DNA of 64,000 nt from Oreohelix idahoensis (GCA_024509875.1 JAMPIV010014856.1:62001-126000); one strand, 5' to 3'. Numbered from the stretch's first letter, positions 19,910-30,677 are shown. The notes: generated by a model from the sequence alone, not told the origin. Made by a program: numbers and translations.

Positions 19910-22492
19910 TTATCTGCGTGACGCAGCATTAGGTACTAATTGTAACCGTAGACAATGGTGGTTAAAGTAAGCACCATTATCCCGCTCGATGACCATTCGA
20001 GCATCTCTATTGTTACGAAATGTAACTATAGCTTCACCATACCTGTCATTGGTAGGTGACAACAACCGTACAAACATAACGTCTGCCGTGTCATTAAAGA
20101 AATTACTAAGTGACTGCCATCTGGTACCTTGTGGCAGATTGCGCACTAACACGGTGCGAGAATATGCACACTTCCCAATGTAAGTGGGATCAGTGTCGCT
20201 AACATGATAAATAGTTCTTCTATTTAATCCTTTGGATCTGGTAGTCTTATGAGATGATGTCTCATAATGATTGACATATTTATTTGTCCTAATTTTATTA
20301 GATAAGTTCATAAGAACTCCACCATCATTACCCTTGTTTGGGACATCTTTTCTTTTCCCATTTTCAACAATTTTATCCAGATCACTGTTAATATGATCCT
20401 GTCGCCAATATCTATCTTCCGACTTGGCGGCACTCTTTAGAGAAAAGGCATATCTGCCTCGAAATGATTCTATAATCTTCCCTGGATGTGCTGGTAGTTT
20501 AGTATCATTTTTTTTCTGTATGAGAGTCTCATCCTTCTCCTCATCGATTTCCAAAATGGTACTTAGACTGAAATTGGAGAAAACTGAGCCACATGTATTT
20601 ATTTTGTTGGCTCGTAATGTAGCTGTTGCAATGACAGCGTTAGCATTGCAATAAAATTGCACATTATTTAATTCCCATTCATCAATTTCCTGTGGGGAAC
20701 AATCCTTACTACCATGGATGCGTCCCAACATCAGATCTGCAATTGGATTCTGAAGCATGCATACCTTAACTTGTCCTGAAAAGAAAGGTGTATTAACATG
20801 GACAATAGCTGTTGGGTAAAACTCAATAGTTCCCCCAAAAGTCATGCACCGGACATATTCCCCTGTTGCACAGCTAGGATGTACCAGAGACTGCCGCACT
20901 CCAATTGTTGTGGACCCCGAATCTCTCAATAGAGAAACCATTGAACCATTAACTATCCCTCTGTTGAAAATCAGAGAGCCTGTCCCATCATTGGATGCAA
21001 GACCGACTTCTGGTAGAATGTGTCCGCAGTTCAGAACTGTCTCTTTTGCCTTCTGAAATATAAGATTACATTTTGGGCAACTATTTGCCACGTTATAATT
21101 CATTGCAAAACAAGTAGATGAGGACTGTATTTTGTTATTAGTATGTGAACTCTGAACCCCAGGGGTTGTAGCAGTAGTAACGGCTGCCCCTGTATTATGA
21201 TTATAATTTGTCGATCTACGAGAATGAGAACGATGACGAGAATAATCAGTTGAATTATTCCGTTGTCCTCTATTGTAACTGTTATCTCGATGTCTCGAGT
21301 TATAATTATCGCTGTTGTTCCAATTGTTACCGTTATTATCATTATATGAACGATTATAAATTGAGTTACGTGGATTACTGTTGTATCTGGACTGAGGTGA
21401 ATAATTTCTGTTTTGTGGTCTTCCTCTATTAAAGTTATTGTTAAAGCTATTACGTCCCTTATGAAAATTAATGTCATAGTTTCCCTTGAACCTACCTCTG
21501 TCCACACTGTGTGTTCTAGGTTTGTTATTACTATGATATGCCATATTGGAGGCTACAGGAAGTGGTTCTCTTATTAACGAGCCAGAAATGTTAGCATTCG
21601 GATGAGCGGTGCAGTAATTTAAAGAAATTTTTTCTAACTCATCAATAGTTTCTGGTTTCCGTTCTTGCAGATAAGCAAAGAACGGTGGGCTGACAGAAGA
21701 TAACACTTTATCCCTCAATAACAAATCGACTAACTTGTCGTAAGATTTGTTGACACCTGCTAGTTCAACCCATCTGTTAAAAGTATTGCGTATGTTAGCA
21801 ATAAAACCTGAAAAGTCTTTATTATTATCTGGCAACAAACTTTTGAAACGTAATCTACATGCCTCTTCGTTCAAATGGAACCGACGTAATAACAAAGTCT
21901 TAATGGCCTCATAGTCTGTGGCTAATGTCGGATCAATATTTTGTGCTGCACTTGCAGGTTCGCCATCCAGAAATTCCTTGAGTTTGAGTGCCCATGCTGT
22001 TTTGTCAAGGTTATTGACCTTACATATATCCTCAAAGCACGCCAGCCATGATGATAAATCGTCCACGTATAACTTGAACGGTGGTAGCTTAAAGTAATAA
22101 TTGCCCTTAAGTCGGTTGGAAGAAGATCCCGATTGAGCATTATCATTCTGGCTTGCTGCAGCACTCTGCGAATTAAGTTTTGCTGTTTCCAATTTAAGCC
22201 GTTGCAATTCCATTTCTTGCTGCAGTATGATTTCCTGTCGTTTCAATTTATTCTCTTCTTCAATCCGTAGGATTTCATCTCTTGCCACCTTTCTTTCTTC
22301 CTCTTCCTTAGCAATGGCTTTCTTTTCAGCCTCTTTTCTTTCAAGTTCTTCCATCTCTGCCTTAGCAATAGCTGTCCTTTCAGCCTCTTTTCTTTCATGG
22401 TTCGCAAGTTGTTGTTCCGCAAATTCCAGGAGTGCATCTCCCTTTTTGTTACAATCTTTTCCAATTTTAATGAAATGATCCAAGGTAAGCAT
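19910..22492 (-). CDS. E2 gag-protease-RRM polyprotein, 860 aa
   Basis: One uninterrupted frame from ATG to TAA. Residues 1-110 form a start like E1 and E3 (MLTLDHFIKIGKD) and a Glu/Lys coiled coil. Residues 130-300 are capsid-like with a SCAN-like end (NRWVELAGVNKSYDKLVDLL). Residues 320-435 are Asn/Arg/Ser-rich, probably nucleic-acid binding. A C-x2-C-x13-C-G-H site is at 472-491. The aspartic protease has LLRDSGSTTIG (DSG at 524-526) and LMLGRIHG near 587. A 170-residue linker leads to an RRM at about 779-854 with TVLVRNLP and RYGEAIVTF. In the usual protease active site a hydrophobic residue precedes DSG; here it is Arg. E3, by contrast, goes from protease to integrase. The full length and clean frame argue that the RRM is a working part of the protein. 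Confidence 0.93.
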   Translation of the reverse strand: MLTLDHFIKIGKDCNKKGDALLEFAEQQLANHERKEAERTAIAKAEMEELERKEAEKKAIAKEEEERKVARDEILRIEEENKLKRQEIILQQEMELQRLKLETAKLNSQSAAASQNDNAQSGSSSNRLKGNYYFKLPPFKLYVDDLSSWLACFEDICKVNNLDKTAWALKLKEFLDGEPASAAQNIDPTLATDYEAIKTLLLRRFHLNEEACRLRFKSLLPDNNKDFSGFIANIRNTFNRWVELAGVNKSYDKLVDLLLRDKVLSSVSPPFFAYLQERKPETIDELEKISLNYCTAHPNANISGSLIREPLPVASNMAYHSNNKPRTHSVDRGRFKGNYDINFHKGRNSFNNNFNRGRPQNRNYSPQSRYNSNPRNSIYNRSYNDNNGNNWNNSDNYNSRHRDNSYNRGQRNNSTDYSRHRSHSRRSTNYNHNTGAAVTTATTPGVQSSHTNNKIQSSSTCFAMNYNVANSCPKCNLIFQKAKETVLNCGHILPEVGLASNDGTGSLIFNRGIVNGSMVSLLRDSGSTTIGVRQSLVHPSCATGEYVRCMTFGGTIEFYPTAIVHVNTPFFSGQVKVCMLQNPIADLMLGRIHGSKDCSPQEIDEWELNNVQFYCNANAVIATATLRANKINTCGSVFSNFSLSTILEIDEEKDETLIQKKNDTKLPAHPGKIIESFRGRYAFSLKSAAKSEDRYWRQDHINSDLDKIVENGKRKDVPNKGNDGGVLMNLSNKIRTNKYVNHYETSSHKTTRSKGLNRRTIYHVSDTDPTYIGKCAYSRTVLVRNLPQGTRWQSLSNFFNDTADVMFVRLLSPTNDRYGEAIVTFRNNRDARMVIERDNGAYFNHHCLRLQLVPNAASRR

Positions 22493-24974
22493 TCTTGAAG
22501 TTGATTTATTTAAGTATTCAATTACTTATGTCTAGTAATCACCCCTAGAATATATGTCGATAATTCTAATTACTCAACGAATGAATAATCAATATAAGAA
22601 ATTGCAATATTCCTGTACTGATATATATAAGTTCCACAAATCTATAATATTTTGTAAAAATATTATATATATCAACTAATATCTATCATAAATAGTTATG
22701 ATAGTTAGTTATATAAGGTGCTGAAATTATATCATGCACTTTAATATTAGTATTCAATAATTATGGGTATTATCCCTAAACAATTAGGTTATTTAATCTT
22801 AATAGTTACTAAGTTCACAATGTAGTACTGAGAAAATGTACTAATTTACATTTAATATGTCTTAATATGTTATAAAGTTATAATAATTAATCATGATATA
22901 TTATGCCATAATCATGAGCTATAAAGTGCATTGCCCATTTCTTGGACCACTACTGCAAATAGGTGCAAAGTCCCTAATTCCTCCTTAAAAGTCATAAAAA
23001 TTTAATCATATTCATCTACACTATTATTAATGAATAAATTATAGCATTAATATTAAATTATAGAAGGATGAAATGAAGACAAACAATACAATGTGTTAAC
23101 CAAGGATTACAGAACAGTATTACCATACGACAAGACATTTTCACAATAAAAAATGCATTTATAACTAAGTGGTATAAAACGGAAGTGAGAGATTAACCTT
23201 TAGCACGCTTCCGGCGAGACATCTCGCCGAAGGTAACCTATGTTCTGCCAGCTGGAGGCGAGATGTTTCGCCTTGCGGCTGTCACCGTTTCTAGCATGAG
23301 GACTTGTGTACACGTGATTTTCAGCCCCGGATGTTAAGTTGTAACTTTATTTGCAAGAGAGTTAGCTTCCGTTTCCGATCTTAAAAAAGTGATGGGTCTA
23401 TCCGCGTTTATTTTTTTGTAAATTTTTTAAATCGAAATGAATCGGCATCAGACGCGCAGCCATTTCGCTCTAATTTTATTGCATTCTGACGCCATGCGGT
23501 GGGGATGAAATTTTTGTCTTTATAAGCACTGAAATCGGTTCTCAGAATATGTTTGATGGCTGAGATGGAAACGAAAGTAAAATGGCCTTTCAAGTATGTA
23601 TAATTTTTGGGGTTAGGATTAGGAATATCGGAAAAAAATAGGATTACGGCCGAATGTCACGGCTGGCTAGGGAGTTTGTTGCTTTGCTACTGATGATGGG
23701 TGTAACGAAAAGATCGTCATTTGATTTGTATTGCTCTATTGGTCAAATGACTTTCATTGAGGTGCAAGGGATATGGACGCTTCGTTCGTTGGTCATTTTT
23801 TTAATTTTTTTTTAAATTTTAAAATTAAAAAAAAAAATTTTTTTTATTTTTTTTTAATTTTTTTCGTTTTTTTCATCTTTCCTTTCCTCTCTTCCTATCA
23901 CATCTAACATGTACACAAACAAATTTTATATCATCAGATTCACCATTCATTTATTTACATAAATTCCAAAAATGATAGCAATTGACCAAGAAACACAAAA
24001 ACTATAGACATTACAAGTCGCCCAGTATAAAAACGGGGGGTTGTGAAAAAGAATGCAGCTGTAGGGCAAGTTTTCTGAAATTTTATGCAGCGTGCTAAAG
24101 GTTAAGAATGAACTGAATAGAAAACTAACCTGCGTACACAAAAATTAGTGACGTATACATGGACTCATTGACGATTGTACAAAAAATATAAACTGAATGA
24201 TAGTAAGGTCAGAAAAAACACGATAGGTTACAAACATTGTTACAAAACTGAATAAAAATTAGAACTAAACACACTAGAATACCCCAATTATAACTAGACT
24301 GGACATCTAACATGCAAGGTCAATTAATTGCAATTACGAACGAACGAAAATCATCGGAAGGTCGTCGATGGGTTCTTCGTTAAAAGCAATTAACTAACGG
24401 CCTTAAGGAACATTCAGAATGAATATCGGCATCCTCAGAGCCATGTTATTCATTCCAAACCGCCGCCCATCCATACCCACGAATAAGGGACAACATCAAC
24501 GGAAAAAACAGATATAACACAGATATATAATAAATAGAGAGGACATGCCTGCACAGCGAAATGGACTTAGTAATGTGCTTTATGAAGGACAATCGTCCTA
24601 AGTTTAAACTTATCTTTAAAAGGCTCCGGCGATGTCAAGTTCATCAACGGACTAAATCAATGCCTAGTACTGTTTGCTCTTGATTGGTTGATAACCGTAT
24701 TCAATCGTCTGGTCTTCTTGATCATGTAAATCTTCATCAACTTGGAATGCGTTGACGGTTGTACTTTCAAAGCGCGGCATCTACGCATGATGTAGTGACG
24801 TCAGATTGGCATTTCGTAGTCATGCGTTGAACGTCGTTTTTATTCATCATGTGACTTTCTTATAATAGTAAACAGTTTGTAAAAGTATGTAAACAAGAAA
24901 ATGTTTTTCCTTTTTTCTTTCGTTCAGCGATGGCCAACTAATTCTTTCTTTCGTTCCCCACACTGGCCACCAGT
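22493..24974 (-). other. E2 5' leader with MITE
   Basis: About 2.5 kb between the 5' LTR and gag. A primer-binding site candidate, TGGTGGCCAGTGTGGGG, lies on the minus strand two nt inside the LTR (about 24956-24972). A piggyBac-like MITE occupies 23197-24101. The remainder is AT-rich and noncoding. Confidence 0.65.
23197..24101. mobile_element. piggyBac-like MITE in E2 leader
   Basis: 905 bp with 13-bp inverted ends CCTTTAGCACGCT and TTAA on both sides (23193-23196 and 24102-24105), the target signature of piggyBac elements. Near the left end lie two subterminal palindromes of the form GGCGAGA..TCTCGCC (23214-23229 and near 23252). There is no transposase, so it is non-autonomous. Confidence 0.85.
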
Positions 24975-25769
24975 TGTTGCAAGGGCGGCCATCAGTTTTT
25001 ACAGGCGGTTCGGTAAAATTAGCCCAACGGATTGTTGAGAGCTTGATAGTCAATCGTGTAGTCTGGGTTTACAGTTCATCTTCTTTAGAGCTTCGTGCCT
25101 TTGATGTTAAGTACGCGAATGTGGGTTTAAATTAACTTGAGACCATGATAATGATGATTGAATTCCCAAATGTTTATAGACTGGGTAAGTCATGGCTAGA
25201 GTCCAAACAAACAATTTATTATACATTCTGTAGACATCGAACGTTGATCATGTATTACATCACAAATATAAATTAGGATCCTATGTTGAATTAGCTATCT
25301 TGCATATCAGTCCTTTGTCTCGTAATCTGAATTACTTTAGGCAGAACGACATAACTATATGCACGCGTGGTTGGAAAATCCAACGACCGACAGTGAGTTT
25401 ATGCGTCTGGCACTAGTATTAATTAAAATGGACTGTTAATTCATCTCGACAAGGTTTAGTCAATTACTAACTTGTAACTTCATCTTTCTTCATCATAACA
25501 GTGGACTGACCCATGTCCATGAGAAAATACAATATAACCGTGTGGCTTTCCCTGCCCGACACTATAAGAATATAAAGACACGTCTTCTCCGTTTGACGGT
25601 CATTTGAAAAAGGGTCCCGTCTCTTGGTCACCGTGCGTGACTACCAACGCTGAAACGTCACAGCGTTCACTAGGCTAATAATACTTTTTACATTACATTA
25701 AACGTTGTAACCCCTAAAATCGCATGCTGCTAACCTCTAGCAGACAATGCCAATTAATCTACCGTAACA
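24975..25769 (-). repeat. E2 5' LTR
   Basis: 795 bp, the partner of 16403-17197. It ends 25 nt upstream of the Tigger transposase ATG, showing that E2 landed in that gene's 5' leader. Confidence 0.93.
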
Positions 25770-25794
25770 GTGTACAAGTATTTCTCTGTGCAAT

Positions 25795-27628
25795 ATGGCA
25801 TCTTCCAGTAGGCCTAAAACATATAAAAGGAACCGCAATGTTTTGTCAATTGAAACGAAAACAGAAATTATCAAGAGACTAGGACAAGGTGAAACTGTGT
25901 CTTCACTTGCGAGGATTTTCAATGTTGGGAAAGCTACCGTCTCTGACATCAAAAGTAACAAGGATAAAATTATGAGTTTTGCATCGAAATTTGATAGTGA
26001 AAATGGGTCAAAGAAACGTAAAACCATGAGAAATGCGAAAGATGTGAAATTGGAAGAGGCTTTGTATATATGGTTTGTGCAAAGAAGAAGCAAAGGGGAA
26101 CCTATCTCTGGTTCTCTGTTGTGTGAAAAGGCACTTCAGTTCAACAATCAACTTGACTGTCCTCCTGACTTTAAGGCTAGCCAGGGATGGTTAAGAAACT
26201 TTAAATCTCGTCATGGCATACGAGAATTGGAGATTCAAGGGGAATCTTTATCTAGCGATGCAACTGCCGCTAAAAATTTTAAAGAAACATTCTTGGCTTT
26301 TTTGGAAGAAGAAGGTTATTCACTCGATGATGTGTATAATGCCGATGAGACTGGCTTATACTGGAAATCATTGCCTCAAAAATCACTTGCATCTCAGCGC
26401 GAAGCAGCTGCCCCTGGGTTTAAAAAGTGCAAAGAGAGAGTAACAATTTTGGTAGCCGCGAATGCCAGTGGAAGTCGTCGTTTACCGGTGCTAATGATCG
26501 GCAAAGCCAAAAAACCACGTTGTTTAAAGAATGTGACATGTCTCCCATTGTGTTACAAAGCACAGAAGAGTGCTTGGATGAATAGTGAAATATTTCTTTT
26601 TTTTTTTTTTTTTGCGTACGCCCGCTAATACTCGAGGCGAAATCTCAGGTTATTATTTTATGTCTAACCTGACATTGATTTTACGTGAGTATCCCTTTAT
26701 TTCTTGTACAGAGACAGGTGTCCCTCGCCATTCAGGCAAATACTCGCCGATTTCGGAGGTACCCATTGCAGCTGGGTCGGCTCAGGAGCCGCCAGTCCCT
26801 GGTCGATGACACTCCTTCAAATGTCCTCGCCAGGTCTCGAGTTAATCCAGTCCAAATCCTGGTCGACGAAAAATCCTCAAATGCCGTCGCCCGGGTTTGA
26901 TCCTGTATCACCCGGTCGCCAGAGCGGTGTTGTAACCACTACGCTAGCGCGGCTCCCAAATGTTTCTTGATTGATATACAAATCAGTTCATCCCAAATGT
27001 GAAGAAGTTGAGAGAACAAGAAAAGAAAACTGGAAAAGTAATTCTTCTACTGGACAATGCACCATCTCATCCAGAGACGGATACATTGAATGCAGTTGAT
27101 GCAAATTTTAAAGTAATTTTTCTGCCTCTCAATGTAACAGCACTGATTCAACCAATGAATCAGGGTGTTATAGCAAAGCTTAAAAAGATGTACAAGATGG
27201 AAGTCCTGCGTCGTTTATTGTTGGCTGAAGATGAAGAAAGTGTGGTGGCGTTTTCCAAAAAGCTTAATCTCAAAGACTGCTGCTATATGTTAGCTGATGC
27301 TTGGACCAACCTGTCACAAGATAATCTCAACAAGGCTTGGAGTAGATTGCTTGGGAAAAAAGGAGGAAATGAAACTACTGCAGTGGACACAAATGATGAT
27401 TGTATAAATGAAGTTGTGGAACTGTTTCAAGCAATGCCCGGATTTTCGGACTGTGACAAAGATGATGCACACATGTGGCTAGAAGATGATAATGATTCTG
27501 GTTTTCAGTTTTTGAATGATGAAGAAAGTCCTACACAGCTTCTTCTGTTGAAGAGAATGCGGGACTTAGCAGCCAAAAGGAGACTATCCAGTTTGGTGCA
27601 AAAGAGGATTCCTCATTATTTTAAATAG
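25795..27628 (+). pseudogene. Tigger/pogo transposase, split by SINE
   Basis: DDE transposase that would bind the transposon ends and cut and paste it. It starts at ATG 25795. An N-terminal psq-type helix-turn-helix spans residues ~14-63 (QGETVSSLARIFNVGKATVS), and a CENP-B/Tc5-type DNA-binding domain spans ~85-146. The first catalytic Asp is in YNADETGLYW (D184). The frame breaks at 26598, where a SINE enters; the matching downstream part resumes at 26958 with an in-frame TGA, then LLLDNAPSHP carries the second Asp. The third catalytic position reads QPMNQGVI, with Asn where the family has Asp. The insertion, the stop and the Asn each predict an inactive protein. Confidence 0.92.
26599..26957 (-). 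mobile_element. tRNA-derived SINE, in transposase
   Basis: Minus-strand head GGAGCCGCGC, A box TAGCGTAGTGG (26936-26946), B box GGATCAAACCC (26893-26903), and a poly-T run on plus. The target duplication is AAATATTTCTT (26588-26598) against AAATGTTTCTT (26958-26968), with one mismatch. Nearly identical to the SINE at 13956. Confidence 0.9.
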
Positions 27629-27982
27629 TGGGCTACATCTGTGCAAGTACATGTATACGTAAGTTGCTGCGCCTGGTTTTGAATCGTTTGTAATGTTATT
27701 TTGAAAACATTTCTCTTTCTTAACAAAAATAATTAATACAAGTAGTACATGCACTGCAGTGTAATAAAAGATTTTGGTGATACAGTGATCTAATACAGTG
27801 TGGGTATTATTATTACAGTACAAGTAAATATGTTTTATAGTGTATTTTCCTTGTGATGGTTAATTATTTTTAGAAATATGTGTACATGTACTCGATACAT
27901 TATGTAATCCAATTATCCGAACATTTGATTATCCGAACGATGCTCGGTCCCATGGGGTTCGGATAAATGGAGCTCTACTGTA

Positions 27983-28689
27983 TTTCTGTTTGAGCTGATG
28001 AAAGTGGGCCGTGTCCTTTAATGCCATATAAATCTTTGTTAGGGTTAGGATTCCTGAAACTAACACTAAATCCTTATTACTGGGTCTCATTCATTTTTGA
28101 GACCCGTATCGAACACACGGCCAGCTGTTTTTCGATTCAACCTTATACCCTACCAGGCATGTCACAAAAAGTAGGCCTAACTAAAGAGGACTGTGCTTGG
28201 GGATTCCTAAACATAACCCTTATAGCTGTGTCTATGAATTCTTTTTTAAAGCTGGTTGAATAGGCTACACGGCCCACTATTGTTCATTTCAACAATTTTA
28301 AGTAGGCCTAGACTAATAGCACTCGATGACATGCCACGCTAGAAGACTTCAGGACGCGTACAGTGTAGGCCTACACTTGTGAAGAAATAATAGGCTATCC
28401 AAATAAAGTAGACAGTTAAATGTTGTAAACTTACGAGACACGAATATCCCTAATCGACAGAAAACTTGCATCTATTAAACGCGGCACAAGAAATAGGCCT
28501 ACAGTTCCTCACCTCGTCTCCCTCTTGCTATGTGCTGTTACAATCAAAATAAACAGGCGAGATGATGTGTTGTTGCCAGCATTAAAATATTTCTTCGTAC
28601 TAAAAGCGCTTCACCACTTAATAATCTCATAGTGACGATATTTTTTTAGCAACATGTTATTCGTTGACTGTAAATAAATATTAGACAAA
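27983..28689. other. no recognisable gene
   Basis: Sequence right of the Tigger end with scattered TAGGCCT words but no recognisable gene. A short ATTCGTTGACTG word just before the next SINE recurs at about 44559. Confidence 0.45.
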
Positions 28690-28825
28690 CATTAAGGTAT
28701 GTTTTCAGGCACTCGTAAGAAATAAAGAAGTAGAACACTAGACAACAGAAAAACAGACGTGAGTGGCTTACCCAGGACTCGAACCCAGGACCTTCCGTGC
28801 GACAACCCCGTTTAGCTTAGTGCCC
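28690..28825 (-). mobile_element. second tRNA-derived SINE family, copy 1
   Basis: The minus strand carries a perfect pol III B box GGTTCGAGTCC (28775-28785). The body ends in TAAATATTTATTTAC-like AT sequence near 28670. A second copy is at 44375-44525. The A box is not clear. Confidence 0.65.
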
Positions 28826-28827
28826 TA

Positions 28828-28901
28828 GATTCATAGAGAGTGACGCCAACTATGTCAGAATCGACTACGAGGCTGAACGACGTAGACGCCATTTTCGGCC
28901 G
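28828..28901 (+). repeat. inverted-repeat arm, partner at 43992-44041
   Basis: The words AGATTCATAGAGAG and GCCATTTTCGGCCG recur in reverse order and opposite strand at 43992-44041, 15 kb away. Only these blocks are conserved; the middle differs. Confidence 0.6.
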
Positions 28902-28936
28902 AACAATACCAGGGCTAGAAGGTTAATAAGCGTCGA

Positions 28937-29180
28937 GTAAGATTTTTTTTTTTAAATTAATGAAGAAAAATATCCCGTTCAACCTCTGTTGGGTTATAAT
29001 TAGGATATATATTGTTTTCAATTCCAAATAATATGAACAACTGCCGATGAGAAAGTGGCATCACATTTGTCAAATCATTGTAAATGGGGACAGTCACAAT
29101 TATGCTAATACGTTAAATAAATAAACAAACGAAAAAACAAAAAACAAACAAAATCAAGATGAAACCCTGAACAAGAATTA
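28937..29180 (+). repeat. dispersed repeat, copy 1
   Basis: About 240 bp that recur in the same orientation at 44700-44965, with substitutions and small indels. The core includes CCCGTTCAACCTCTG and GTTTTCAATTCCAAATAATA. The nature is unknown; the second copy suggests a short DNA element with inverted ends. Confidence 0.65.
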
Positions 29181-29399
29181 TATTAAAATGGATGGGTGTA
29201 AAGGCCTGGTGGTTACAGTTATATAACTGACTTTAACAGATATTTAATTGACTTTCATCTGTTAAAAGTCATAAGCATTGTAAGAACAGCATCAGACCTT
29301 CACATTCCCAAACACTAATATTAACATTTGTTCGTGATAAATATTGTTTGACTATATTATGCAGTTCTCTAGGTCTGTCAATTCTTAACACCTCTTCTA

Positions 29400-29412
29400 A
29401 ATATATATATAT

Positions 29413-29449
<37 letters not shown>

Positions 29450-29715
29450 TTTATTTTTATTTATTTTTATATTTATATATTTTATATAATCTATATAATT
29501 TTAAATTATATAATATAAATTATATAATTTTATAATTATAATATATAAAATATCAAAATTATATAATAAAAATTATATAATATAATAAAATTTTATATTT
29601 GTAATATTTTATTAATATTTATTAATTATAATAACATGATAACAAAATTATATAATAAATTATATAATATTATTATTATATAATAATAAAAAATTATATA
29701 ATATATAAATTACTA
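29400..29715. repeat. (ATTT)n and AT-rich low-complexity tract
   Basis: A run of ATTT units followed by irregular AT-only sequence. There is no coding content. Confidence 0.9.
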
Positions 29716-29726
29716 CTGAGATTGAA

Positions 29727-30677
29727 ATGTTAATTGATTATGAGGAGCCAGACGACTGCCATGGAAATATATCTATCTTCACAGAAGTCCCTGACATAAA
29801 AAAGAAAGGCCACCAGACCCCTCAACAACTAAAAACTTTGGCTCAAGAAATGATTGAAGAAAAGTACAACCCGAAGGAGTGGACACACGCATACACAGAT
29901 GGATCCGCTGAGGGGGCAGTAAAGAACGGTGGTGGGGGAATTTTTATAAGATTCCTAAATGGAAAGATCATCTGAAAGGCCTTCTCAACTGGAAAGATCT
30001 CCTCCAACTTCAGGGCAGAAGCTATGGCACTACTGCAAGCCCTGAAAATCTTCACCAGACCCGAACAACAACCACCACATAAGATAGTAATCTTCACTGA
30101 CTGCAGATCATTACTGGAGTCAATACAAAACACCAGAAATGATAACGTGATGAATCAGATCAGATCAGAGCTTAACATCATCCAAAGGTCATCAACCATT
30201 GCCCTTCAGTGGTTACCCTCCCATTGTGGAATTGCTGGTAATGAGAAAGCAGATGCTCTATCAAGAAGTGGCAGTAAAATGGAACAATACAGCCATCCAT
30301 TGCCGTATCGGGAAGCAAAAACCATCATCCACAACAAGTACAAAACCCAGTGGAAGGAGGAAGGGGATACATACAGCAGAGATGACCCAATACACCATCT
30401 AAACAGATACCAACAGACCACAATGTTCCGCCTGAGAACCGGCCACTGCAGATTACTAGGACATCTCTATCGCCTCAAGATATCCCACACAAATGAATGC
30501 CCATGCGGAACAGGAATCCAGACCCCAGAACACATTCTCCAGACCTGTCCAAACCATGATGAACCGCGACGTGCGACCTGGCCAAGGGGTGCTGAGCTCC
30601 AGCAGAAGCTATGGGGCTGCCGCGCCGACCTGGTAAAGACTGTGGACTTCGTCCTGGCGACAGGCCTGCAGATTTAG
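29727..30677 (+). pseudogene. LINE RNase H domain with one stop
   Basis: RNase H of a non-LTR retrotransposon, which degrades RNA in RNA-DNA hybrids. The catalytic residues are all visible: Asp in YTDGSAEG, Glu in the FRAEAMALLQAL stretch, Asp in IFTDCRSLLESI, His in WLPSHCGIAGNEKADALS with the final Asp. A C-terminal Cys/His patch follows (CPCGTGIQTPEHILQTCP), as in LINEs of the I/Nimb/R1 type. A single in-frame TGA at 29973-29975 breaks an otherwise continuous frame. The RT that should precede it is absent; AT-rich sequence replaces it. Confidence 0.87.

Larger units (their letters stand above)
16403..25769 (-). mobile_element. E2: LTR retrotransposon with RRM, no integrase
   Basis: A 9.4-kb element with 795-bp LTRs and perfect 5-bp target duplications GTGTA (16398-16402 and 25770-25774). 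I count about four differences between the LTRs, so insertion was recent. On the minus strand it encodes a full-length gag-protease-RRM polyprotein (19910-22492) and an RT-RNase H (18221-19827) with one frame break in an 8-A run. Between the RRM stop and pol there are only 82 nt, so there is no room for an integrase. The regions 17198-18220 and 22493-24974 show none either. The 905-bp piggyBac-like MITE in the leader is a later or hitch-hiking insertion. Confidence 0.92.
16065..27980 (+). mobile_element. Tigger/pogo-like DNA transposon, split by E2 and a SINE
   Basis: Matching inverted ends start CAGTAGA and share CCATTTATCCGAACC (16065 onward and 27980 reversed), with TA target duplications (16063-16064 and 27981-27982). 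Subterminal ATTATCCGAACA motifs recur at both ends. The ends are 11.9 kb apart because E2 (16403-25769) entered the 5' untranslated region and a SINE (26599-26957) entered the transposase. The residual transposon is about 2.2 kb, normal for Tigger. The transposase at 25795-27628 supports the pogo branch of Tc1/mariner. Confidence 0.92.

Noticed and set aside
28775..28785. True tRNA gene
   Set aside because: Only the B box and a degenerate head are present; no cloverleaf or clear A box. It fits a SINE.
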